Assembly (NCBI RefSeq): GCF_002237655.1
Contig: NZ_NOKT01000002.1
Location: forward strand, 62,001 to 126,000
Length of the DNA stretch: 64,000 bases
Direction: 5' to 3'
Source: Streptomyces sp. XY006
GTDB taxonomy: Bacteria > Actinomycetota > Actinomycetes > Streptomycetales > Streptomycetaceae
Below, in pieces: positions 24,312-32,280 of the stretch; the first letter of the stretch is position 1; each line of letters begins with the position of its first letter. The position numbers were made by a program, and so were the translations under genes. The notes below the pieces were generated by a model. It worked only from the letters and a program-made list of their open reading frames with translations, made no database searches and had not been told where the DNA came from.

Positions 24312-26645
24312 TCACTGCTTCCGCATCACGGCGGGTTCGTGCCGGCGCAGCAGCCGCGACACCAGGAACCCGAACAGCACCGACAGCACGACCAGCATGC
24401 CGACGTCGATCAGCCAGGTGCCCGCCGAGTGCTCGAAGAGCGGATCGTCGGTCAGATCGTCGGGCACGATCCGGGACAGCCCGACGGTGCCGGCCATCGC
24501 GGCCAGTGCCCAGCGCGCCGGCACCAGCCAGCCCAGCTGCTCCAGCCCGGGAACGCCGTCCAGCTTCAGCAGGGCCCCGCAGAAGACGACCTGGACGATG
24601 GCGATGAGCACGAGCAGCGGCATCGTCACCTCCTCCTTGCGCACCAGCGCGGAGACGAGCAGGCCGAGCATCATCGCGGTGAACGCCAGCAGGGCGACGG
24701 CGATGGTGATCTCCAGCAGGGGCGGCATCAGCACGCCTTCGCCGCCCGGCGCGCCGAGGTCGACGCCGAGCAGCGCGACCAGGGTGAGCACCACCGCCTG
24801 CAGCACGGTGATGACGCCCAGCACGACGACCTTGGACATCAGGTACGCCGATCTGGACAGGCCCACGGCCCGCTCGCGCTGGTAGATCACCCGTTCCTTG
24901 ACGAGTTCGCGCACGGCGTTGGCCGCGCCGGTGAGCACCGCGCCCACGCAGAGGATGAGCAGGGCGTTCATCGCCGTGTCGCGGGTGAGTTCGCCCCCGG
25001 CGAGGGCCCGGGCCATCACGCCCATCACGAACGGCAGGGCGATCATGATGATCAGGAAGGTGCGGTCGGCGCTCAGCGCGGACGCGTACCGGCGCACCAG
25101 CGTGCCCAGCTGCGCGGACCGGCTGCGGGGCCGGGGCGGCGCGGTGATGACGACGGGTTCGGAACGGGGCTGCGGAGGCTGGGCGGTGGCGTCGGCGACG
25201 TAGCGGCGGTGGAAGGGCGAGGCGAGGTAGTCCCCCGCCCAATCGCGCTCGGTGTCCCGTTCGAAGGCCTCGAAGGCCTCCGGCCACTGCTCGAAGCCGA
25301 AGTACGGCAGGGCGTCCTCGGGCGGCCCGTAGTAGGCGATCCGGCCGCCGGGCGCGAGGACGAGGAGCCGGTCGCACACGTCAAGGCTGAGCACGCTGTG
25401 GGTGACGACGATGACGGTGCGGCCGTCGTCGGCGAGGCCGCGCAGCATGTGCATCACCGAGCGGTCCATGCCGGGGTCGAGACCCGAGGTCGGCTCGTCG
25501 AGGAACAGCAGTGACGGCTTGGTCAGCAGCTCCAGTGCCACGCTGACGCGCTTGCGCTGACCGCCGGAAAGGCTGTGCACGGGCTGGTCGGCGCGCTGTT
25601 CCAGGCCCAGTTCGCGGATCACCTCGTCGACCCGGGCACGCCGTTCGGCCTTGGCCGTGTCCTGCGGGAAGCGCAGCTCGGCGGCGTAGGAGAGCGCCTT
25701 TCTGACCGTCAGCTGGGCGTGCAGGATGTCGTCCTGCGGGACCAGGCCGATGCGCTGGCGCAGCTCGGCGTAGTCGCGGTACAGGTCGCGGCCGTCGTAG
25801 AGGACGGTGCCGTGGCCGGCGGGGCGCTGGCCTGTGAGGGCGTTGAGGAGTGTGGACTTGCCGGCGCCGCTCGGGCCGACGACGGCGAGCAGGCACTTCT
25901 CCCCCACCGGGAACGACACGTGGTCCAGCAGGGTCTTGCGGCCGCGGTCGACGGATACCGCCAGGTCCTGCACGTCCAGGGAGACCTCACCGGTGTCGAC
26001 GTACTCCTGGAGTTCGTCGCCGACGAGGCAGAACGCCGAGTGGCCGATGCCGACGATGTCGCCCTGGCCGACCGGGGCGGTGGTGACCGGACTGCCGTTG
26101 AGGTACGTGCCGTTGTGGCTGCCGAGGTCGGTGATCTCGTACGTGCCGTCGGGCAGGGCGCGCAGTTCGGCGTGCCGGCGGGAGACGACGAGGTCGTCGA
26201 TGACGAGGTCGTTGTCGCTCGCGCGGCCGATGCGGACGGTGCGCGAGGGCAGCGGCCGGACGGTGGTGGGCGCCCGGTAGGTGCCGGTCAGGGCGGGCAT
26301 GGAGACGGCGGAGGGGCGTTCCGGGGCCGGTGCGGGGCGGCCGGTGAGGACCACGCGCGGCCCGTCGGCCGGGTTGCCGAAGCGGATGACGCTGCCGGGT
26401 CCGACGTCCCGGGCGTGGACGCGGCGGCCGTCGGCGTAGGTGCCGTTGGTGCTGTTCTCGTCCTCGATGGTCCAGTGGCCGTCCTCCGGCCGCAGCACCG
26501 CGTGGTGCCAGGAGACCCGGTCGTCGTCGATGACGATGTCGCTCGACGGGTCGCGTCCCACGTGGTAGTCGTGGCCCGGGATCATCACGGTGGAGCCCGT
26601 CTCCGTCTCCAGGACGAGCTCTGGTGCTACCGACGGCTGCGCCAT
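24312..26645 (-). CDS. ABC exporter with two N-terminal FHA domains (Rv1747-like)
   Basis: 777 residues from the ATG at 26645. FHA1 spans about 8-95 (HVGRDPSSDIVIDDDRVSWHHAVL..NSTNGTYADG) and FHA2 about 130-210 (RIGRASDNDLVIDDLVVSRRHAEL..SHNGTYLNG); both keep the GR, S/R-H and NG residues that bind phosphothreonine. The ATPase domain (225-450) has Walker A GPSGAGKSTLL, signature LSGGQRKRVS and Walker B LLFLDEPTSGLD. Six membrane helices of the ABC-2 type close the protein. Mycobacterium Rv1747 has the same order and is controlled by the adjacent kinase PknF. The cargo is unknown; lipid or glycolipid export is the Rv1747 precedent. Confidence 0.92.
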   Translation of the reverse strand: MAQPSVAPELVLETETGSTVMIPGHDYHVGRDPSSDIVIDDDRVSWHHAVLRPEDGHWTIEDENSTNGTYADGRRVHARDVGPGSVIRFGNPADGPRVVLTGRPAPAPERPSAVSMPALTGTYRAPTTVRPLPSRTVRIGRASDNDLVIDDLVVSRRHAELRALPDGTYEITDLGSHNGTYLNGSPVTTAPVGQGDIVGIGHSAFCLVGDELQEYVDTGEVSLDVQDLAVSVDRGRKTLLDHVSFPVGEKCLLAVVGPSGAGKSTLLNALTGQRPAGHGTVLYDGRDLYRDYAELRQRIGLVPQDDILHAQLTVRKALSYAAELRFPQDTAKAERRARVDEVIRELGLEQRADQPVHSLSGGQRKRVSVALELLTKPSLLFLDEPTSGLDPGMDRSVMHMLRGLADDGRTVIVVTHSVLSLDVCDRLLVLAPGGRIAYYGPPEDALPYFGFEQWPEAFEAFERDTERDWAGDYLASPFHRRYVADATAQPPQPRSEPVVITAPPRPRSRSAQLGTLVRRYASALSADRTFLIIMIALPFVMGVMARALAGGELTRDTAMNALLILCVGAVLTGAANAVRELVKERVIYQRERAVGLSRSAYLMSKVVVLGVITVLQAVVLTLVALLGVDLGAPGGEGVLMPPLLEITIAVALLAFTAMMLGLLVSALVRKEEVTMPLLVLIAIVQVVFCGALLKLDGVPGLEQLGWLVPARWALAAMAGTVGLSRIVPDDLTDDPLFEHSAGTWLIDVGMLVVLSVLFGFLVSRLLRRHEPAVMRKQ

Positions 26646-26704
26646 GGTCAAGATTCTACCGATATGGCCTGCTATGCGCCTCGGCGAACGGAGGGGGTGG
26701 CAGG

Positions 26705-27115
26705 TCAGGCGACGGGGACGCCCAGGAGGGGGGCGGTGCGCTGCATCCGCAGGGCGTCCACGGACTCGGCGAGCAGTTCGTACTCGGTCGTCTCGTCGCT
26801 GGTGGCGATGCGCACCAGCCGTCCGGCCGCCAACTCCTCGGCGACCCGCTCCTGCTGGGCGGGGTCGGCGCACCAGGCGCGCAGCAGCATGGGCACGTCG
26901 GGCGCGGTCTCGGCGACCGGCACGAGCACGCCCGACGGTAAGTGTTCGGCGTCGGGCTGCGGGTCCAGGCGCTGGGCGATCCAGGAGGCACGGTCGCGCA
27001 GCCACCACAGGGCCAGGGCGAGGGTGGGCGCGCGGTAGGTTCCCAGGGGCACTCCGATACGGCGGCCGCCACAGACGCCGTACGCCGTGACGTGGCACAG
27101 AAACTCGTCGTGCAC
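26705..27115 (-). CDS. Hypothetical protein with a TTA codon
   Basis: 136 residues from a GTG at 27115 with a GGGAGG site upstream. There is no recognisable domain. The N-terminal half is rich in aromatic and small residues (PLGTYRAPTLALALWWLRDRASW) and the C-terminal half is acidic helix. Streptomyces homologues exist as stand-alone hypothetical proteins. Codon 59 (26939-26941, minus strand) is TTA, so expression should depend on bldA. It is upstream of the FHA-ABC gene on the same strand with a 59-bp gap, and could be the first gene of that transcript. Confidence 0.65.
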   Translation of the reverse strand: MHDEFLCHVTAYGVCGGRRIGVPLGTYRAPTLALALWWLRDRASWIAQRLDPQPDAEHLPSGVLVPVAETAPDVPMLLRAWCADPAQQERVAEELAAGRLVRIATSDETTEYELLAESVDALRMQRTAPLLGVPVA

Positions 27116-27497
27116 GTGTCCCTCCCCCGCTGCCCTGCCCGCCTGCCGGGTCGCGCTCGTCCCGCAGCTCGCGTGCTGTGCGTGAGGGCGCCGTCGCTGG
27201 AAGTGAAAACGCTCTCGCAGGTCAGTATGTTCACTACTGAAACACTGTCACCATGACTTTCCGGCCACTCTCCTGGCATATTCACGGCCCGAGTTGGCCG
27301 AAATCCACCCCGCCCGGGGAAGGGGCCTCTGACCAGCGCATCAGCTGCCGGGCGGGGCACGGATCCGGGCCATGCTCGACCGCGTCGACCGCGTCGACCG
27401 GGTGCCCGTTGCGGCGTGGGAGCCGTGCCGCGATGAGTTTCCCGCTCCCCGGCGGTCTGTGTGAGTGAGAAGCCGCCGAGGACCGGAGGACACCACC
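27116..27497. other. 382-bp intergenic region with an inverted repeat
   Basis: Non-coding gap between two divergent genes, less GC-rich around 27195-27260. A perfect inverted repeat TCAGTA-N7-TACTGA occupies 27222-27240, about 107 bp upstream of the hypothetical gene at 27115, and could be an operator for it. An AGGA site precedes the DUF1905 start. Confidence 0.5.
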
Positions 27498-27785
27498 ATG
27501 GGCACGACCGGAGCACTGGACGCGCAGTTCACCGCCGTCCTGCGCAAGAGCCCCGCCGAGGGCGGCTGGACCTATCTGGTCTGGCCCGAGTCCGTCGACT
27601 TCTTCGGCACCCGTGGCCTGGTCAAGGTCCGCGGGACGATCGACGGGCACCCGTTCCGCAGCTCCTTCATGGCCCTGGGCGACGGCACGCACAAGCTGCC
27701 CGTGAAGGCCGACCTGCGCAGGGCCATCGGCAAGGAGGAGGGCGACACGGTGACCGTGCGCCTGGAGGAGCAGATCGGCTCCTGA
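27498..27785 (+). CDS. DUF1905 domain protein
   Basis: 95 residues from the ATG at 27498, with GAGGA upstream. It is the small beta-barrel DUF1905 domain: [71 protein letters not shown] in pieces along the chain. The domain is often fused to or next to bacteriocin-protection YdeI-like proteins, but here it is alone. Its function is unknown. Confidence 0.85.
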   Translation: MGTTGALDAQFTAVLRKSPAEGGWTYLVWPESVDFFGTRGLVKVRGTIDGHPFRSSFMALGDGTHKLPVKADLRRAIGKEEGDTVTVRLEEQIGS

Positions 27786-27793
27786 CGCCCCGC

Positions 27794-27821
27794 TGCCCGG
27801 GGGCGGCCGCCCCCGGGCAGG
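27794..27821. terminator. Perfect 28-bp palindrome between convergent genes
   Basis: A 14-bp arm starting CTGCCCGGGGGCGG meets its exact complement with no spacer, between the DUF1905 gene and the convergent aldo/keto reductase. This is very likely a bidirectional terminator; there is no U-tract. Confidence 0.65.
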
Positions 27822-27843
27822 TGAGCGCGTGGCGGGCGTGCCG

Positions 27844-28905
27844 CTACTGCTTGACGATCGCGTCGATGCGGGCCAGCTCGTCCGCGCCGAAGTCGAGGTT
27901 GCCGATCGCGCCGACGCTGTCCTCGACCTGCTGCGGGCTGCTCGCGCCCACCAGCGCCGAGGTGACCCGGCCGCCGCGCAGCACCCAGGCCAGCGCCATC
28001 TGGGCCAGGGTCTGTCCGCGCTCCTTCGCGATGTCGTTCAGGTCGCGCAGCCGGCCCACCAGCTCCTCGGTGACGGCGTCGGACTGCAGGAACGGGCTGT
28101 CGCTCGCGGCCCGGGAGCCCTCCGGGATGCCGTCGAGGTAGCGGGCGGAGAGCAGCCCCTGCTCCAGCGGGGAGAAGACGATGGAGCCGACCTGGAGCTC
28201 GTCGAGCGCGTCCAGCAGGCCCTCGTCCTCGGGGCGGCGGTCCAGCATCGAGTAGCGCGGCTGGTGGATCAGCAGCGGCGTGCCCAGCTCGCCCAGGATG
28301 CGGGCGGCTTCGCGCGTCTGCTCCGCGGAGTAGTTCGAGACGCCGACGTACAGCGCCTTGCCCTGCTGCACCGCCGAGTGAAGCGCGCCCATGGTCTCCT
28401 CCAGCGGAGTCTCCGGGTCGGGGCGGTGCGAGTAGAAGATGTCGACGTAGTCCAGGCCCATCCGGCTCAGGCTCTGGTCCAGCGAGGACAGCAGGTACTT
28501 GCGCGAGCCCCACTCGCCGTACGGGCCGGGCCACATCAGGTAGCCCGCCTTGGTGGAGATGACCAGCTCGTCGCGGTAGCGCGCGAAGTCGGTCTTCAGG
28601 AACTCACCGAAGGCGGACTCGGCGGCGCCGGGCGGCGGGCCGTAGTTGTTGGCGAGGTCGAAGTGCGTGACGCCGAGGTCGAAGGCGCGGCGCAGGATGG
28701 CCCGCTGGGTCTCCACGGGCCGGTCCGGGCCGAAGTTGTGCCACAGGCCGAGCGAGAGCGCGGGGAGCTTGAGGCCGCTGCGTCCGGTGCGCCGGTAGGG
28801 CATGTCCGCGTAGCGGTCGGGGTGTGCGGTGTACAACGCGACTCCAGAGGGGTTGGCTCGGTCGGACGGGAAACCGGTGTCCACTCTGGCGTGACCTGCT
28901 GCCAT
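27844..28905 (-). CDS. Aldo/keto reductase, YghZ/Gpr (L-glyceraldehyde-3-phosphate reductase) type
   Basis: 353 residues from an ATG at 28905. The family pattern is clear: MPYRRTGRSGLKLPALSLGLWHNFG, THFDLANNYGPPPGAAE (catalytic Asp and Tyr), ISTKAGY (Lys), IFYSHRPDP (His) and SALVGASSPQQVEDSV (NADPH site). Relatives reduce methylglyoxal and glyceraldehyde-3-phosphate. It is divergent from a LysR-type regulator 49 bp away, with an inverted repeat between them, which suggests control by that regulator. Confidence 0.88.
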   Translation of the reverse strand: MAAGHARVDTGFPSDRANPSGVALYTAHPDRYADMPYRRTGRSGLKLPALSLGLWHNFGPDRPVETQRAILRRAFDLGVTHFDLANNYGPPPGAAESAFGEFLKTDFARYRDELVISTKAGYLMWPGPYGEWGSRKYLLSSLDQSLSRMGLDYVDIFYSHRPDPETPLEETMGALHSAVQQGKALYVGVSNYSAEQTREAARILGELGTPLLIHQPRYSMLDRRPEDEGLLDALDELQVGSIVFSPLEQGLLSARYLDGIPEGSRAASDSPFLQSDAVTEELVGRLRDLNDIAKERGQTLAQMALAWVLRGGRVTSALVGASSPQQVEDSVGAIGNLDFGADELARIDAIVKQ

Positions 28906-28918
28906 GCGTCCAACAGAA

Positions 28919-28934
28919 GAATCCGATGGGATTC
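28919..28934. promoter_or_regulatory. Inverted repeat between AKR and LysR genes
   Basis: GAATCC-GATG-GGATTC is a perfect 6-bp inverted repeat in the 49-bp space between divergent start codons. Its size and position suit a LysR-type operator that controls both promoters. Confidence 0.5.
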
Positions 28935-28954
28935 AGCGGCTACGCTTCTCAGTC

Positions 28955-29866
28955 ATGGAACTGCGCCATCTGCAGCACTTCGTCGCGGTCGCCGAGGACC
29001 AGCACTTCACCCGTGCGGCCGAACGCCTGCTGGTGTCCCAGTCGGGCCTGTCGGCCTCCATCCGGGCGCTGGAGCGGGAGCTGCAGACGCCGCTGTTCGT
29101 GCGCACGACCCGCCGGGTGACGCTCACCCCGGCCGGGCGGGCGCTGCTGGGCGAGGCGGAGCGGATCCTGGCCCAGGTGCGGGCGGCCCACGAAGCCGTG
29201 GCGGCGGTGCAGGGCGTGCTGCGCGGGATGCTCACCCTCGGCAGCGAGCAGTGCATCGCCGGGGTGAACCTGGCCGGTCTCCTCGCCGCGTTCCGGCACC
29301 GTCATCCGGATGTGGAGATCTGCCTGCGGCAGGCCGGTTCCGGGGCGCTGGCGGAGGACGTCGAGGCCGGGCGGCTCGACCTGGCGTTCGCCGTGCGCAC
29401 GCAGGAGGACGGCGACCAGCTGCGGTCGGTGCCGCTGACCAGCGAGCCGATGACGCTGCTGTGCCACCGCAGCCACCCGCTCGCCGCCGCCGGCGCGGCC
29501 GTCACGCCGGATGAGCTGGGCGGGGAGGTGTTCGTCGACTTCCACCCGGACTGGGGGCCGCGGCGCACCACCGACACGGTGTTCGCCGCCGCGGGCGTGC
29601 GCCGGACGGTGGCGCTGGAGGTGAACGACGTGCACACCCTGCTCGACCTGGTCGACGAGAACCTGGGCGTGGCCGTCGTGCCGCGGCACTTCGCGTACAA
29701 GCGCGCCTCCCTGACCGCGCTGCCGGTCAAGGGCACCGGGGAGGCGGTCTACGAGACGGTGGCCCTGCTGCCGCCCCGGCCGGCGACCAGTCCGGCGGCC
29801 CGGGCCCTGATGGCGCTGCTGGAGACCACGGGCGACCAGGACCGGGCGCGAGGCACGGGCGGCTAG
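28955..29866 (+). CDS. LysR-family transcriptional regulator
   Basis: 303 residues. The N-terminal winged helix-turn-helix is [41 protein letters not shown] linker and the periplasmic-binding-like effector domain (90-290) follow, with the [11 protein letters not shown] start and the [14 protein letters not shown] segment. It is divergent from the Gpr-like aldo/keto reductase, and the usual LysR logic is control of that neighbour in response to a small molecule. The effector is unknown. Confidence 0.9.
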   Translation: MELRHLQHFVAVAEDQHFTRAAERLLVSQSGLSASIRALERELQTPLFVRTTRRVTLTPAGRALLGEAERILAQVRAAHEAVAAVQGVLRGMLTLGSEQCIAGVNLAGLLAAFRHRHPDVEICLRQAGSGALAEDVEAGRLDLAFAVRTQEDGDQLRSVPLTSEPMTLLCHRSHPLAAAGAAVTPDELGGEVFVDFHPDWGPRRTTDTVFAAAGVRRTVALEVNDVHTLLDLVDENLGVAVVPRHFAYKRASLTALPVKGTGEAVYETVALLPPRPATSPAARALMALLETTGDQDRARGTGG

Positions 29867-29934
29867 GGCCTGGCGCGGGGGCACGCGCGAGGGAACCGGG
29901 CGCACGGGACGCGGGGATGCGCGATGGTGGAGGC

Positions 29935-30450
29935 ATGCATGCGAAGGACATCCTCATCGACGGCTACAACCGCATCCGGGAAGAAGTCCACGCCACCGTC
30001 GAGGGCCTCGGGCCGGACGAACTGACCGCCCGCCCCTCCCCCGACACCAACTCCATCGCCTGGCTGGTCTGGCACCTCACCCGTGTCCAGGACGACCACG
30101 TGGCCGACGCCTTCGGCCTGGACCAGGTGTGGCTCTCCCAGGACTGGGAGAAGCGCTTCGGCCTGGGCCTGCCCCGCCGCGACACGGGCTACGGCCACAG
30201 CCCCGCCAAGGTCGCCAAGGTCAGGGTCGAATCGGCCGATCTGCTGACCGGCTACTACGACGCCGTGCACGAGCAGAGCCTGGACGCCCTGAAGGGCCTC
30301 GCCGCCAAGGACCTGGAACGGGTCGTCGACGAGCGCTGGGAGCCGCCGGTCACCCTCGGCGTGCGGCTGGTCAGCGTCCTGTCCGACGATCTGCAGCACA
30401 TCGGACAGGCCGCCTACCTCAAGGGCCTGCTTCAGAGCGCGGCCGCGTAA
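29935..30450 (+). CDS. DinB-family (DUF664) four-helix protein
   Basis: 171 residues from the ATG at 29935, with GGTGGAGG upstream. The DinB/YfiT-like metal triad is visible: His in [12 protein letters not shown] (two candidates) and His in [16 protein letters not shown] near the C-terminus. Members include mycothiol- and bacillithiol-dependent transferases; mycothiol S-transferases are common in actinomycetes, so a thiol-transfer role is possible but unproven. The last 19 bp overlap the convergent adenosine deaminase gene. Confidence 0.82.
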   Translation: MHAKDILIDGYNRIREEVHATVEGLGPDELTARPSPDTNSIAWLVWHLTRVQDDHVADAFGLDQVWLSQDWEKRFGLGLPRRDTGYGHSPAKVAKVRVESADLLTGYYDAVHEQSLDALKGLAAKDLERVVDERWEPPVTLGVRLVSVLSDDLQHIGQAAYLKGLLQSAAA

Positions 30451-31511
30451 CCCGGCAGGACCACGTCACGGATGAGCGCGTTCCGCTCGTCGAACGGCAG
30501 GAACGCGCTCTTCAGGGCGTTCACCGTGACCGTGCGCAGATCCTCGACGCTCCAGCCCGCCTGCTCCACCAGGAGCGTCATCTCGCGGGTCATCGTCGTG
30601 CCCGACACCAGCCGGTTGTCGGTGTTGACCGTGACGCGGAAGCTGAGGTCCTTCAGCGCGGTGATGGGGTGCTCGGCGATCGAGGCCGCGGCGCCGGTCT
30701 GCAGGTTGGACGTCGGGCACATCTCCAGCGCGATGCGCCGGTCGCGCACCCAGCCGGCGAGCCGGCCGAGCTTGCCCGCCGCGAGGTCGGGGATGTCGTC
30801 GGTGATGCGCACACCGTGCCCGATGCGCTGGGCGCCGCACACCTGCAGCGCCTGGTGGATGCTGGGCAGGCCGTGGGCCTCACCGGCGTGGATGGTGAAG
30901 GGCACGCTCTCGCGCCGCAGGTGCTCGAAGGCCGCGAGGTGGTCGGCGGGCGGGAAGCCGTCCTCGGCCCCGGCGATGTCGAAGCCGACGACACCGGCGT
31001 CCCGGAACGCCACCGCCAGGTCGGCCGCCTCGCGCACCCGGTCGAACATCCGCATGCCGCACAGCAGGGTGCCGACGCGCACCGGCGTGCCCGCGGCGGC
31101 CGCCTTGGCCATGCCCGAGGCGAGGCCTTCCTGGACCGTCTCCACGACCTCGGCCATGGTCAGCCCGCCCCGGGTGTTCAGCTCGGGGGCGTAGCGCACC
31201 TCGCCGTAGACGACACCGTCCGCGGCGAGGTCCAGGACGTACTCCTCGGCGGTGCGCAGCAGACCCTCCCGGTTCTGCATGACGGCGAGGGTGTGCTCGA
31301 AGGTGGCGATGTACCGGACCAGGTCACCGGAGTTGGCGGCCTCGTAGTACCAGGCGGCGAGCTCGCCGGGGTCGGTGGTTGGCAGGGTGTGGCCGACCGC
31401 GTCCGCGAGCTCCACCACGGTGGCGGGGCGCAGGCCGCCGTCGAGGTGGTCGTGCAGGACGGCCTTCGGGAGGCGGCGGATCACATCGGCATCTACGCGC
31501 GTAGCAGTCAT
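30432..31511 (-). CDS. add: Adenosine deaminase
   Basis: 359 residues from an ATG at 31511. The zinc enzyme motifs are in place: HDHLDGG (two His ligands), IHAGEA (His and catalytic Glu, near residue 208), RIGHGVR and [13 protein letters not shown] (Asp ligands). It converts adenosine and deoxyadenosine to inosine forms in purine salvage. The length and motifs agree with Streptomyces adenosine deaminases. The 3' end overlaps the convergent DinB gene by 19 bp, and a VOC gene lies downstream of its start, 47 bp away on the same strand. Confidence 0.93.
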   Translation of the reverse strand: MTATRVDADVIRRLPKAVLHDHLDGGLRPATVVELADAVGHTLPTTDPGELAAWYYEAANSGDLVRYIATFEHTLAVMQNREGLLRTAEEYVLDLAADGVVYGEVRYAPELNTRGGLTMAEVVETVQEGLASGMAKAAAAGTPVRVGTLLCGMRMFDRVREAADLAVAFRDAGVVGFDIAGAEDGFPPADHLAAFEHLRRESVPFTIHAGEAHGLPSIHQALQVCGAQRIGHGVRITDDIPDLAAGKLGRLAGWVRDRRIALEMCPTSNLQTGAAASIAEHPITALKDLSFRVTVNTDNRLVSGTTMTREMTLLVEQAGWSVEDLRTVTVNALKSAFLPFDERNALIRDVVLPGYAAAL

Positions 31512-31558
31512 GGCGGGTCTTTCCTTGGGCAGCGGTTCTCAGGGGGCGCGAGCGGGGG

Positions 31559-31951
31559 TCAGCCGGCGGGCTGGAGCAGGTCCCAGCGGTTGCCGTACAG
31601 GTCCTGGAAGACGGCGACGGTTCCGTACGGCTCGCGCCGCGGCTCCTCCAGGAACGTCACACCGGCGGCGGTCATCCTGGCGTGATCGCGGGCGAAGTCG
31701 TCGGTGTGCAGGAAGAACCCGACCCGGCCACCGGTCTGGTCCCCGACCCGGGCGGACTGCGCCGCGCCGTCGGCGCGGGCGAGCACCAGCCCGGTCCCCG
31801 CACCCGGGGCGCCCGGCTCGACCACGACCCAGCGGGATCCGCCGGGCCGGGGCGCGTCCTCGGCCAGCCGGAAACCGAGGGCCTCGGTGTAGAAGCGGAT
31901 CGCCTCGTCGTAGTCGTCGACGACGAGGGTGACCAGGGCGATACGTCGCAT
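31559..31951 (-). CDS. Single-domain VOC / glyoxalase family protein
   Basis: 130 residues from the ATG at 31951. The VOC signature is MRRIALVTLVVDDYDEAIRFYTEALGF at the N-terminus, ending with the typical VAVFQDLYGNRWDLLQP. Glyoxalase I-type metal ligands may include the C-terminal region, but the usual first His is replaced by Leu (ALVTLVV), so enzymatic activity is doubtful. Antibiotic-binding and dioxygenase homologues share this fold. It lies upstream of the adenosine deaminase gene on the same strand. Confidence 0.78.
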   Translation of the reverse strand: MRRIALVTLVVDDYDEAIRFYTEALGFRLAEDAPRPGGSRWVVVEPGAPGAGTGLVLARADGAAQSARVGDQTGGRVGFFLHTDDFARDHARMTAAGVTFLEEPRREPYGTVAVFQDLYGNRWDLLQPAG

Positions 31952-32280
31952 CGGGACCTCTCGGAGCGCGGGGTTAGCCGGAGAGGTTATACGTAAAACC
32001 CGGCGAACGCCAACCACTGTTCCGGACCTGGTCCGAGCACCCCGGCCCGCACCGGGACGAGGGCCTCGCCCTCCACCGCGGCGGGCCCGGCCGCCGGGAC
32101 GGATGTTCGAAACCGACCGGCGGCCCCGTGACCCGTCCCGAACACGCCGTCGAGGGAATGTGACGAGATCCTGGGCATATACCGGGCACTCCTGGGTGGG
32201 TTGCGTCATCGGCGTGGATGCGGGACGGTTGCGGTCTGCACAGATCTCCCCTAAAGGAAGGTGGTGGGGTACGCAGATGC
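31952..32280. other. 329-bp intergenic region upstream of the phosphatase operon
   Basis: Divergent promoter region between the VOC gene and the PP2C-B12-STAS operon. It is locally less GC-rich near 31975-32020 (GTTATACGTAAAAC). No reading frame is convincing. The stretch before the phosphatase has an AAGGAAGG element at 32254-32261. Confidence 0.5.
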
